From Flammeovirga sp. SJP92 (lineage in GTDB: Bacteria > Bacteroidota > Bacteroidia > Cytophagales > Flammeovirgaceae), in NCBI RefSeq assembly GCF_001583495.1, contig NZ_LQAQ01000061.1, forward strand, positions 248,001 through 312,000: 64,000 nucleotides of DNA. Reading direction: 5' to 3'. The notes under the pieces were generated by a model. It was not told the origin of the DNA and made no database searches. It was given only the letters and a program-made list of their open reading frames with translations. Made by a program: the position numbers and the translations under genes. Positions 9,017 to 17,365 of the stretch are shown one piece after another (the stretch's first letter is position 1; each line of letters starts with the position of its first letter).

Positions 9017-9445
9017 ATGAAAAAGATATTCTTAGCATTCTCATTAATCTTCGCACTTTTTGCATTCAATGAAGCTTCAGCTCAATGTAACGCAGAACTT
9101 TATGTAACGAAAAGTATGAAGGAATTAAACCCAGGTTTCCAATTCTCAAAAAGTTACAGAATTGATGGTAGAAATGGTACTAGACGTAAAATTGAGTACA
9201 CTTGTGTTTTAGCAAAAGACACAAGCTACCAAATCACTATCTCAGGTAAAGACGGTGGTGCTCAAGGTCTAATCAGTACATTATACAATGCCAAAAGACG
9301 TAGAATTATTTCTAGTTTTTACAACAATCGTTTCTTAGGTACTTGGACTTACAAATGTACTTCTACAGGAATTTACTATTTGAGTTTTACTTTCAAGGAT
9401 TCTAAGAGCTATTGCGGTGCTGCAGTACTTGGATTTAAGAGATAA
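9017..9445 (+). CDS. Small secreted protein, unknown function
   Basis: A 142-residue exported protein. I chose ATG 9017 because it puts the signal peptide (MKKIFLAFSLIFALFAF...ASAQ) at the N-terminus. A GTG 18 nt upstream is in frame but adds only charged residues. After cleavage the protein is basic and beta-rich, with four cysteines (CNAELY, EYTCVL, YKCTS, SYCGA) that could form two disulfides, and a final strand AAVLGFKR. The family is not recognised. The fold could be a small beta-sandwich. It ends in a strong terminator, so it closes the unit that may begin with the ABC transporter gene. Confidence 0.7.
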   Translation: MKKIFLAFSLIFALFAFNEASAQCNAELYVTKSMKELNPGFQFSKSYRIDGRNGTRRKIEYTCVLAKDTSYQITISGKDGGAQGLISTLYNAKRRRIISSFYNNRFLGTWTYKCTSTGIYYLSFTFKDSKSYCGAAVLGFKR

Positions 9446-9465
9446 AACATAAAAAAATACAATCA

Positions 9466-9498
9466 GGGCAGAAGAGATCAACTTCTGCCCTTTTTTTT
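9466..9498 (+). terminator. Rho-independent terminator
   Basis: Nine-bp GC-rich stem GGGCAGAAG / CTTCTGCCC (9466-9474 and 9482-9490), 7-nt loop, then eight T. Confidence 0.9.
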
Positions 9499-9605
9499 GC
9501 TTTTTTTTTATAGTTTTGTAGGATGTAACTATAATGAAGTAAGTGAGTAATCACAATTAAAACTACTTCTATTCATATTTTATTTACACTAAAGGTGCGG
9601 TTAAG

Positions 9606-10679
9606 ATGGACTTACTGTCGTTAAGAAATCAAATAGATGCTATAGACAACCAAATTCTTCGTTTATTAAATGAAAGAATGAATGTTGTAAAACAGGTTGG
9701 AGAGTTAAAAAAACACGAAAAAACAGCTATTTACAGACCTGAAAGAGAAAAATCAATCATTGATAGATTACACTCTATTTCAAAACAAGATGAAGGCACG
9801 TTAAATCATGCCGCTATTGAAGCCATCTTTTTGGAAGTTTTTGCAGTAAGTAGAAATATCGAATTACCAGAAAAAGTAGCATTTTTAGGTCCTGAAGGTA
9901 GTTATACTCATCAGGCTGCAGAAAGTAGATTTGGAGCTATGAGTGAATATATTTCACTTAAGACGATCAAATCTGTTTTTGACAATGTTGAAACTGGAAG
10001 AGTACGTTTTGGTGTTGTACCAATAGAAAACAACCAAGAAGGAACTGTTGCAGAAACAATCGATCAGCTTTGCTATCGTAATGTAAAGATCGTAGCCGAA
10101 TTGCCGTTATCTGTAAATTTCACTTTGGCATCAAAAACAGATGATTTATCTAAGATTACTAAAATATATTCTAAAGATATTGCGTTTAGACAATGTAGAC
10201 AGTTTATTGAAGATTACTTTGATGAAGACATCAGATTAATCCAAGTAGCATCTACTTCTAAAGCCGCCAAACTAGCACTTGAAGAAGAAGGAGCAGCTGC
10301 AATTTGCTCTCAAATTGCCGCCAAACTTTACAAGTTGCCTATTATTTACAATAATATTGAAGACAGTCAAGACAACACTACTAGGTTCTTGATTCTTGCA
10401 AAAGACCTTGTAAATCAAAAATCAGGTAAGGATAAAACGTCTATTCTTGCAAAAATTGGCAACCATCCTGGTGATTTGGCAAACTTCTTGGAAGAATTTA
10501 GACAACGTGATATTAACCTTACTAAAATTGAAAGCAGACCAGCTAAAGAGAAAGATAATTTCAAGTATTGGTTCTTGATTGATTTCGATGGTCACTATGA
10601 AGAAAGTAAAATTCAGGAAATTATTAGAGTATACCCTGATACCATTACCTTCTTAGGAAGTTACGTAAAGATGGTTTAA
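9606..10679 (+). CDS. pheA: Bifunctional chorismate mutase / prephenate dehydratase
   Basis: Converts chorismate to prephenate and then phenylpyruvate in phenylalanine synthesis. Residues 1-85 form an AroQ-class chorismate mutase (LRNQIDAIDNQILRLLNERM, then YRPEREKSI). The prephenate dehydratase domain begins near residue 97 with FLGPEGSYTHQAA, followed by VPIENNQEG, and has the catalytic-loop motif DNTTRFLIL near residue 260. A C-terminal ACT domain (about 278-357) carries the phenylalanine-binding ESRP motif, so feedback inhibition by phenylalanine is expected. At 357 residues it has the normal P-protein length. The gene sits alone after a terminator. A possible -7 box, TAGTTTTG, lies at 9511-9518 but lacks a well-spaced -33 box. 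Confidence 0.95.
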   Translation: MDLLSLRNQIDAIDNQILRLLNERMNVVKQVGELKKHEKTAIYRPEREKSIIDRLHSISKQDEGTLNHAAIEAIFLEVFAVSRNIELPEKVAFLGPEGSYTHQAAESRFGAMSEYISLKTIKSVFDNVETGRVRFGVVPIENNQEGTVAETIDQLCYRNVKIVAELPLSVNFTLASKTDDLSKITKIYSKDIAFRQCRQFIEDYFDEDIRLIQVASTSKAAKLALEEEGAAAICSQIAAKLYKLPIIYNNIEDSQDNTTRFLILAKDLVNQKSGKDKTSILAKIGNHPGDLANFLEEFRQRDINLTKIESRPAKEKDNFKYWFLIDFDGHYEESKIQEIIRVYPDTITFLGSYVKMV

Positions 10680-10745
10680 CAGAATAAAAATAAATTTTGG
10701 TCGTTGTAAAGATGAGAAGTCTACAAAAGACCTAAATAATCTAGA

Positions 10746-11966
10746 ATGAAAAGAAACTTTTTTATACTACTACTTTTTGGTTTATTAACCTCAAGTTATG
10801 GATTCTCGACTACCCCACCTTCTAAAATTCTTTCGAGTTTTAATAAGGTTCTTGGTGGTGGTAAGTATGATATTGGTAGAGCAATTGTAAAAGCTCATGA
10901 CACCGGATATGTTATTGCAGGACGTTCAATTGGTACTAGCGGTAACATGGACATGAGCTTATGGAAAGTAGACGAAGGAGGAAATGTCATTTGGAATTTC
11001 AAATTTGGAGACACCGAAACAGAAGAAGTATATGACATCATCCAAACCAAAGATGGGGGATACATTACTGTAGGAAGCTCTGACTCTTATGGTTTTAGTG
11101 TTGACATCAAAGACACATGGGTGGTGAAAGTGGATGCTCGTGGTAAACTCGTCTGGAGACATACCTATGGCGACCAAGTTTCTATTGAAGAAGGCACTTG
11201 TATAAAAGCAACTGAAGACGGTGGTTATATCATCGGTGGAAAAATCATTACATTAGATAGTGAAGAACCAAGTGGTGATGCTTTTGTTCTTAAAATAGAT
11301 AGCAATGGCACTGAAGAATGGAAAAAAACTTACGGAGGTGTCAAAAATGATGAAGCTGTAGATATTGCAATTTCTGAAGATGGATATACAATCATTGGAA
11401 ATACTGAGTCTTCAGGGAAAGGCAAGTGGGATGTTTGGATGTTCAGAATTGGTTTAGACGGCACATTAAAATGGGAAAGAACCTATGGTGGTGGAGATAC
11501 TGAAAAAGCCAATCAATTTGTTCAAACGCCAGATGGTGGTTTTGCCATTGTTGGTTATTCTTACACATTTGCAGAAGCTAGTTTAGACTGCTGGGTAGTA
11601 AAAACTGATGCTGACGGCCAAGAACAGTGGCATAAATCTTTTGGTGGATTAAGCTATGATGAAGGTAATGGAATCACTGTAACTAGTGATGGAGGTTTTG
11701 CTGTTGTAGGTTACACTGAAGTATGGGTGCCAGATGAATATGGAGATAATACTAGCTTGGACGGTTTCAATACATTACTTGTAAAACTGGACGCTAGCGG
11801 AAATAAACTATGGGAAAAATCTATTGGTGGAGTGAAAGAGCAAAGAGGTTATGATGTTCTTGAAGCCGCCAATAAAGATTTAATCATAGTTGGATCAAAG
11901 CAGACAAGTGACCAAAATAACTTTGGCATTTTATTGATAAGAACAAATCCGAATGGATCTATTTAA
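10746..11966 (+). CDS. Secreted beta-propeller-like repeat protein
   Basis: A 406-residue exported protein with signal peptide MKRNFFILLLFGLLTSSYG. The mature part consists of about seven imperfect repeats of 50-55 residues with the pattern W-E-[KR]-[ST]-[FY]-G-G, D-E, I, T-x-D-G-G-[FY]-x-[IV]-[IV]-G-[YN]-[ST]. Examples are WERTYGGGDTEKA...PDGGFAIVGYS and WHKSFGGLSYDEG...DGGFAVVGYT. Such repeats are common in Bacteroidota and resemble blade-forming units of a beta-propeller. The protein ends directly after the last blade, with no sorting domain. Its stop codon is 12 nt before the proposed CTG start of the OmpA/PD40 gene, in the same reading frame, which suggests an operon with the signalling cluster that follows. 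The ligand is unknown. Confidence 0.75.
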   Translation: MKRNFFILLLFGLLTSSYGFSTTPPSKILSSFNKVLGGGKYDIGRAIVKAHDTGYVIAGRSIGTSGNMDMSLWKVDEGGNVIWNFKFGDTETEEVYDIIQTKDGGYITVGSSDSYGFSVDIKDTWVVKVDARGKLVWRHTYGDQVSIEEGTCIKATEDGGYIIGGKIITLDSEEPSGDAFVLKIDSNGTEEWKKTYGGVKNDEAVDIAISEDGYTIIGNTESSGKGKWDVWMFRIGLDGTLKWERTYGGGDTEKANQFVQTPDGGFAIVGYSYTFAEASLDCWVVKTDADGQEQWHKSFGGLSYDEGNGITVTSDGGFAVVGYTEVWVPDEYGDNTSLDGFNTLLVKLDASGNKLWEKSIGGVKEQRGYDVLEAANKDLIIVGSKQTSDQNNFGILLIRTNPNGSI

Positions 11967-11978
11967 ACTATCAGACCT

Positions 11979-14270
11979 CTGAACTCAAAAAAGCACTATA
12001 TAGTTTCTATACTCCTACTTCTTTTATCTTCTTCAATATTTGCACAAAATGTAAGTATTGAAAATGCTGATAAACTTTTTGAAGAAGGTCAATATTATGA
12101 AGCTTTGACTATGTATGAAAAAATTGCAGTCAAAGACATCACTTCGTGCACTATAAAGTATAAAATAGGAGTTTGTATTTATCAATCTCCATTTTCTAAG
12201 GCTGATGCTGAACCTTATTTCAAATACCTTATAGATCACTCCTGTACAGATATACCCGCAGAAAAGTTCTATTATTATGCTACGTTGCTTCACTTCAAAG
12301 AAAATTATATTGAAGCAATCAACTTCTATAACGAGTACTTAGAAGCTTATGAAAACTCCAACAAAACGCCAATTTTTAAGGATGCAAGGCTAAAAATAGA
12401 GCAATGCGAAAACGCTATCAACTTATCCAATAGTGTCATTACAGGGAACACTATTTCATCACAGGTTATGGAAATCCCCATCAATACCTCTTATGATGAA
12501 AAGTCCCCAATCATTTCCAAATTAGATAACTTTCTAATTTTCAGTTCAAAAAGACAAAGAGACAGTTTTAATTATGTCTATGGTGATCAATATCGTTTTC
12601 TACCTGAAAAACTTCAAAGTAAAGACGATGACATTTACCTCTCCTACCGTAAAGGAATTCAGTTTCATCATCCCTACCCTCAATTCAACGAAGAATTTAG
12701 AGATATTTACCCTCTTTACATTCAAGATGGAGCGTATATGCTTTTGTATATAGAATATCCAACTGACCCTGCTGGAAAAGGGAATATCTATGAAACGAAA
12801 GTAAAGAAAGGAAGATGGTTAAAACCCAAAAAGCTAAATGAAAAAATCAATTCATCATACAATGAAAAGGGTGCTTTCTTGGCAAATAACGGTACAACAA
12901 TTTACTTTTCTAGTGATAGACCTGGAGGTCAAGGGGGCTTTGACATTTATAAATCAATAAAAATTGGAAAGGACGATTGGTCTAACCCTATCAATTTAGG
13001 GCCAACCATCAATAGTGAATATGATGAGGTATTCCCTTTTATTCACAACGATAATAAAACACTTTATTATTCTACTAATGGTACAAAATCTATTGGTGGG
13101 TTTGATTTAGTAAGATCTGTAAAGGAAGGAGCTACATGGTCTAACCCTCAAAACTTGGGAATCACGATCAATTCACCTTACGATGAAGTGCAATTCTCTC
13201 AGATTCCAAGTAAAAGGTATTCTTACTTTTCATCCAATAGACAAAATAAAGATGCTATAGGCGGATTTGACATTTATTCTATTTTCAAACCTGTTCATAA
13301 GATGAAAAGGGCTATTGTAACAGGAAATATTGAGGTAGAAAAAAATGGTCAAAAAATCCCTATTAGTTTGACGGTGAAAGATCAGGATAATATTACTTAT
13401 AAAAAGTATGTTTATGATCCAGATCCATCTACTGGAAAGTTCTTTATGATTCTTCTACCAGGGAAAAATTATACGATTACAGTCACTCATAATGAACTGG
13501 AGCTCTACAACATTAAAATTGACCTTCCGAAAGACACCTATAGATATCAGCTGATTAAAACATTTAAAATGAAAGATATTGTGGTGCTCAACAAAACTGT
13601 GGGTTATGATATAATCCCGCAGGAATCACAATTTGAGGTTACTACTTTTGATCAGATAAAAGATAAGAAAGAAGATATTGCGGATGCAAGATATGATGCA
13701 CTGCTGATGCTGATGGATATGATTGTTGACCGAACTGATAAAGACGGTCTAGCCTCTTTGAATGCTTTAGATGACCCTACTTTAGATCCTGTTATCTCAC
13801 AACAAGCAGAAGGCAGTCCAGATCCTTATTACACTCCTTTATTAGATCTCATTGAAAGAGCTTTTAATGAAGCAAATCCTGACCTTTTAACATCATTGGA
13901 CAGTATGAGAGGTGATACTGGAGAAAAAGTAGTACGTTTATCTAAAGGAAATAAAAGTATATTAGATCAGAGGTATTATTTCATTGAAAATGAATTTGAT
14001 ATTTCTAGAGAAGATCAAAGAACACTAAACGACATCGCTTCATTTATAAAACCTAGAAATGATTTAAGATTAGAAATTATTCATTTCACTCAAGAAGACG
14101 ATAATAACGAAATCAAAGAAACTGATACTTTAACTCAAATGAGAATCAATTCCATTAATAATTATCTTGCATCTAAAGGGGTTGAGCAATGGAAAGTTAG
14201 AGTTGTAGAAAAACCTAAAATGAGTTCAGACGACATTGGATGTCTGAAATTATCTATCATAATCAAATAA
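11979..14270 (+). CDS. OmpA-family protein with TPR and PD40 repeats, likely CTG-initiated
   Basis: A periplasmic or outer-membrane-linked protein. No ATG, GTG or TTG lies in frame between the previous stop (11964) and a TTG at 12105, yet the frame upstream of 12105 encodes a textbook signal peptide. I therefore place the start at CTG 11979, giving (M)NSKKHYIVSILLLLLSSSIFA-Q. ATC 11970 is an alternative, and the annotation-style fallback is TTG 12105. After the signal come TPR-like helices (about 25-125), PD40/WD40-like blades (about 145-445; repeated FSSDRPGGQGGFDIY-type motifs), a carboxypeptidase-regulatory-like beta domain (about 450-540) and a degenerate OmpA-like domain at the C-terminus (about 670-763). 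The architecture resembles PorE-type proteins, and the context resembles YfiB of the YfiBNR system. Confidence 0.8.
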   Translation: MNSKKHYIVSILLLLLSSSIFAQNVSIENADKLFEEGQYYEALTMYEKIAVKDITSCTIKYKIGVCIYQSPFSKADAEPYFKYLIDHSCTDIPAEKFYYYATLLHFKENYIEAINFYNEYLEAYENSNKTPIFKDARLKIEQCENAINLSNSVITGNTISSQVMEIPINTSYDEKSPIISKLDNFLIFSSKRQRDSFNYVYGDQYRFLPEKLQSKDDDIYLSYRKGIQFHHPYPQFNEEFRDIYPLYIQDGAYMLLYIEYPTDPAGKGNIYETKVKKGRWLKPKKLNEKINSSYNEKGAFLANNGTTIYFSSDRPGGQGGFDIYKSIKIGKDDWSNPINLGPTINSEYDEVFPFIHNDNKTLYYSTNGTKSIGGFDLVRSVKEGATWSNPQNLGITINSPYDEVQFSQIPSKRYSYFSSNRQNKDAIGGFDIYSIFKPVHKMKRAIVTGNIEVEKNGQKIPISLTVKDQDNITYKKYVYDPDPSTGKFFMILLPGKNYTITVTHNELELYNIKIDLPKDTYRYQLIKTFKMKDIVVLNKTVGYDIIPQESQFEVTTFDQIKDKKEDIADARYDALLMLMDMIVDRTDKDGLASLNALDDPTLDPVISQQAEGSPDPYYTPLLDLIERAFNEANPDLLTSLDSMRGDTGEKVVRLSKGNKSILDQRYYFIENEFDISREDQRTLNDIASFIKPRNDLRLEIIHFTQEDDNNEIKETDTLTQMRINSINNYLASKGVEQWKVRVVEKPKMSSDDIGCLKLSIIIK

Positions 14271-14273
14271 GTT

Positions 14274-14846
14274 TTGAAAAAACCTTTTCTAAACATATCA
14301 CCACTTCATTTAGTATCTGTATTGACAGTTCTCTTTATTCTTGTGTCCCATCAAGAAAGTAGAGCTCAGTTTGATGAATATGAAAGAAAGGCCGGTATTA
14401 TCAATACTTTTGCGAAATACGTCAACTGGCCTTCTAAAGCATTTGTGGAAGATGACAAATTAGTGCTTGGGATATTGGGAGATGATCCTTTTGGAGATGT
14501 AATTGATAATATGTTTAGAAATAGGTATGTGAATGGCAGAGCTTGGGAAATCAGAAGAGCACAAACCATCAGAGAACTTAAGGGCTCACATATTGTTTTT
14601 ATGGCTCAAGGCTTTAAAAACGAAGAAGTAAAAACATTTCTACAGGAAATTTACAGCAGAAACAACTCTTTTGTATTGACAATCGGCGACAATATCCCTA
14701 ACTTTTGTAAAAATGGGGGTATAATCAATTTAACGCCCAATGGTCTCTACACTCTAAATATTGTTTCAGCTAATAAAGCGCAGCTGACTATTGATGTGAA
14801 GCTCTTAAATCTCGCAAGTGACATCATCCCTTATGACCCAGATTAA
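14274..14846 (+). CDS. YfiR family periplasmic protein (DUF4154)
   Basis: A 190-residue exported protein starting at TTG 14274, 4 nt after the preceding stop. The signal peptide runs to about residue 33 (...LVSHQESRAQ). The mature part matches YfiR/DUF4154: KAGIINTFAKYVNWPS at its start, VLGILGDDPFGDVID, and a C-terminal NGGIINLTPNG...SANKAQLTIDVKLLNLA. In P. aeruginosa, YfiR is the periplasmic repressor of the CHASE8-HAMP-GGDEF protein YfiN and is sequestered by the OmpA-like YfiB. Here the flanking genes encode an OmpA-domain protein and a CHASE8-HAMP histidine kinase, so the inferred role is to repress that kinase. The gene overlaps the kinase gene by 14 nt. Confidence 0.85.
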   Translation: MKKPFLNISPLHLVSVLTVLFILVSHQESRAQFDEYERKAGIINTFAKYVNWPSKAFVEDDKLVLGILGDDPFGDVIDNMFRNRYVNGRAWEIRRAQTIRELKGSHIVFMAQGFKNEEVKTFLQEIYSRNNSFVLTIGDNIPNFCKNGGIINLTPNGLYTLNIVSANKAQLTIDVKLLNLASDIIPYDPD

Positions 14847-16818
14847 AAAAATATTATCGCAATCTTTAAGGTACAAACTTATTGGTATCATCATGTTTGT
14901 AAGTTTGATTGCATCTTCCTTTTCCACTATCCTTTTTTGTGCTTACGATTTCCAGCAGTATAAAGAAAACTTCATTAAGGAAACCAAACAATTGGCAAAG
15001 ATTATTGGTGACAATAATGATGCTTCAGTTGAGTTACAGCAATTTACTCCTGCACAAAGAAATTTAAATGAACTCCTAAGTAATAACCCCCAAATTGTTA
15101 CCGGAGTTATTTTTGATAAAGAACAAAGGCTGTTTGCAATTTATAGTAAAACGGCACTCTCACAAGCCAAAGAGAAAAATGATGATCTTTATAATAGGAT
15201 TATTCTTGATAAAGACTGGCAGATTTCACACGCCGATTTTATACCTAGTTTCTCTCAAAACAACACCACATTTGCACTACTAGAAAATTTCCTGGATATC
15301 TATGTGAGTACTTTTGATGAAAATGGAAGAATCAACACCGTCTATTTAAGGTCTCAACTAACCTCAATTCGCGAAAGAATTACTACGTATTTTTTCATGT
15401 TCTTCTTGATCGTAGGTTCCGTTTTGATATTTGTATCCACGCTGTCCGTACCATTACAAAGAAGTATTTCAAAACCTATTCTTGATTTAGAGAGAACTGC
15501 AAATATCATTTCAAAGAAAAAAGATTATTCTATCCGAATCAAAGATCGTAGAGATGATGAGATTGGATTATTGATTGATGCTTTCAATGGAATGCTTTCA
15601 AAGATTGAACTTCAAAATGAATCATTAATTCACGCCAAGGAAGTAGCAGAGAGTTCAGCAAAAGCTAAACAGGAATTCTTAGCCAATATGTCGCATGAAA
15701 TCAGAACTCCAATCAACGGCGTGATGGGGATGACTGATTTATTACAAGACACGGAACTGAACGATGAACAACAACATTTATTGAAAGTCCTGAAAAGTTC
15801 TGCTTCTCACCTTTTGGTTGTTATTAATGATATATTGGATATTTCTAAAATTGAATCTGGAAAACTTTCTTTCGAAGAACAAGTCATCAATGTAAAGGAA
15901 GTTACTTCTTCTATTTTGGATGCTTTTTCTATTCAAACAGATCAAAAAGGTTTGAATACTATCCTTGATATTTCTAAGAAAGTACCAGAGAAAATAGTTG
16001 GAGATCCAGTCCGATTAAAACAAGTACTCATCAATCTTTATTCAAATGCTGTAAAATTCACTTTTGATGGAAGTATTATTATTTCTGTCCGAAATAAGTT
16101 TGAAGATGATAATAAAGTTACATTGCAATTCTCTGTAAAGGATACAGGGATTGGAATTGAAAAGGATAAAATTGATCACATCTTCAATAGTTTTACACAG
16201 GCTTCTAATGAAACTACACGTAAGTTTGGTGGCACTGGACTAGGATTAAGTATTTCAAAACAACTTGTAGAGCTTCAGGAAGGAAAAATGTACATAGAAA
16301 GTACTGTTGATCTAGGAAGTACATTCTACTTTGAGATCACCTTCAAAAAGTATGAAGAGGAGGCAAAAGTATCAACAGATACATTGCAACAGAACAACTT
16401 AACCGAAGTAGTAGAAGAACCAACAAGCAAGCACATATTGCTTGTAGAAGACAATGAAGTCAATCAGATGTTAGTACTTCGTTTACTGAAGAAGTGGGGG
16501 TATGTTTCAGACTTAGCAGAAAATGGAAAAATTGCTTTAGAAAAGTTCAAAGAAAAAGATTATGACCTGATTCTTATGGATGTGCATATGCCTGAAATGG
16601 ATGGATATTCTGCTACAAAAGAAATCCGAAACTCTTTCCCTGCCCACAAAAAAGATATTCCAATTATAGCCATGACGGCCTCTGCGCTGAAGGGTGAGTT
16701 TGAAAGATGCAAACAAGCGGGAATGAATGATTATATATCAAAGCCGTTTAAAAAAGATAATTTACTTCAAAAAGTTCAAGATTATACAAACTCCAAAGAA
16801 CCACTAAAAAACGAATAA
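14833..16818 (+). CDS. CHASE8-HAMP hybrid histidine kinase with receiver domain
   Basis: A membrane hybrid kinase of about 661 residues. I prefer ATG 14833 over GTG 14818, since it starts closer to the first membrane helix. It overlaps the YfiR gene by 14 nt either way. Order: TM1 (about 17-38), a periplasmic CHASE8-like domain (KETKQLAKIIGDNNDASVEL..., to about 180), TM2 (about 185-208), HAMP, HisKA with SHEIRTP (His288), HATPase with N-, G1- and G2-boxes (NLYSNAVKFT, DTGIGI, GGTGLGLSIS), and a receiver domain with Asp583 (LILMDVHMPEMDG) and conserved Lys in YISKPF. CHASE8-HAMP is the input of YfiN/TpbB. The cognate Hpt and output regulator are not in the window. Confidence 0.9.
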   Translation: MTQIKKILSQSLRYKLIGIIMFVSLIASSFSTILFCAYDFQQYKENFIKETKQLAKIIGDNNDASVELQQFTPAQRNLNELLSNNPQIVTGVIFDKEQRLFAIYSKTALSQAKEKNDDLYNRIILDKDWQISHADFIPSFSQNNTTFALLENFLDIYVSTFDENGRINTVYLRSQLTSIRERITTYFFMFFLIVGSVLIFVSTLSVPLQRSISKPILDLERTANIISKKKDYSIRIKDRRDDEIGLLIDAFNGMLSKIELQNESLIHAKEVAESSAKAKQEFLANMSHEIRTPINGVMGMTDLLQDTELNDEQQHLLKVLKSSASHLLVVINDILDISKIESGKLSFEEQVINVKEVTSSILDAFSIQTDQKGLNTILDISKKVPEKIVGDPVRLKQVLINLYSNAVKFTFDGSIIISVRNKFEDDNKVTLQFSVKDTGIGIEKDKIDHIFNSFTQASNETTRKFGGTGLGLSISKQLVELQEGKMYIESTVDLGSTFYFEITFKKYEEEAKVSTDTLQQNNLTEVVEEPTSKHILLVEDNEVNQMLVLRLLKKWGYVSDLAENGKIALEKFKEKDYDLILMDVHMPEMDGYSATKEIRNSFPAHKKDIPIIAMTASALKGEFERCKQAGMNDYISKPFKKDNLLQKVQDYTNSKEPLKNE

Positions 16819-16852
16819 GAGAATAATCATTCATTTATTTTTTTACTTATCG

Positions 16853-17272
16853 CTATTTTTCAATAAAATATCTAGCGGCTAATTCATATCCTTTTAAGCC
16901 TAAACCTGCGATAGTTCCAACACAATTTTTAGCCATAAAGCTATTATGTCTGAATGCTTCTCTAGCATGAACATTAGAGATATGTACCTCAATTACAGGA
17001 GTCTCAACACCAGCAATAGCATCAGCAATAGCCACCGAAGTGTGTGTATAAGCCCCTGCATTTAAGACAATTCCGTCATAACTGAAGCCCACTTCGTGAA
17101 TAATATCAACCAATGTTCCTTCATGATTACTCTGACGGTATTCCATCTCTGCTTCAGGCAGAGCAGCTTGAAGTTGCTCGAAATATTCTTCAAAACTTGT
17201 ATTACCATAAATCGTTGGCTCTCTTTTACCTAGCAGGTTTAAATTCGGCCCATTTAAAATTAATAGCTTCAT
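16853..17272 (-). CDS. aroQ: Type II 3-dehydroquinate dehydratase
   Basis: Catalyses dehydration of 3-dehydroquinate in the shikimate pathway. The 139-residue length is typical of the dodecameric type II enzyme. Diagnostic motifs are ILNGPNLNLLGKREPTIYG at the N-terminus (with the catalytic Arg and Tyr), RQSNHEGTLVD, LNAGAYTHTSVAI, and EVHISNVHAREAFRHNS with the proton-donating histidine. All expected active-site positions appear intact. It is convergent with the hybrid kinase gene and divergent from the HMG-CoA reductase gene, separated from the latter by about 93 nt of AT-rich DNA. It probably has its own promoter. Confidence 0.95.
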   Translation of the reverse strand: MKLLILNGPNLNLLGKREPTIYGNTSFEEYFEQLQAALPEAEMEYRQSNHEGTLVDIIHEVGFSYDGIVLNAGAYTHTSVAIADAIAGVETPVIEVHISNVHAREAFRHNSFMAKNCVGTIAGLGLKGYELAARYFIEK

Positions 17273-17365
17273 TTTATATATATATTATTAAATTGCTTAT
17301 ACAATACGGTCTAATATCGTTTAACACTAAACTATATCATTATACACTGCAAAACCAAATAAACT

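Noticed and set aside
11961-11968. TTTAAAC heptamer at the end of the propeller gene, possible -1 frameshift site
   Set aside because: The heptamer is not in the frame needed for a -1 slip from the upstream gene, and its stop codon lies within it. A CTG start explains the frame better.
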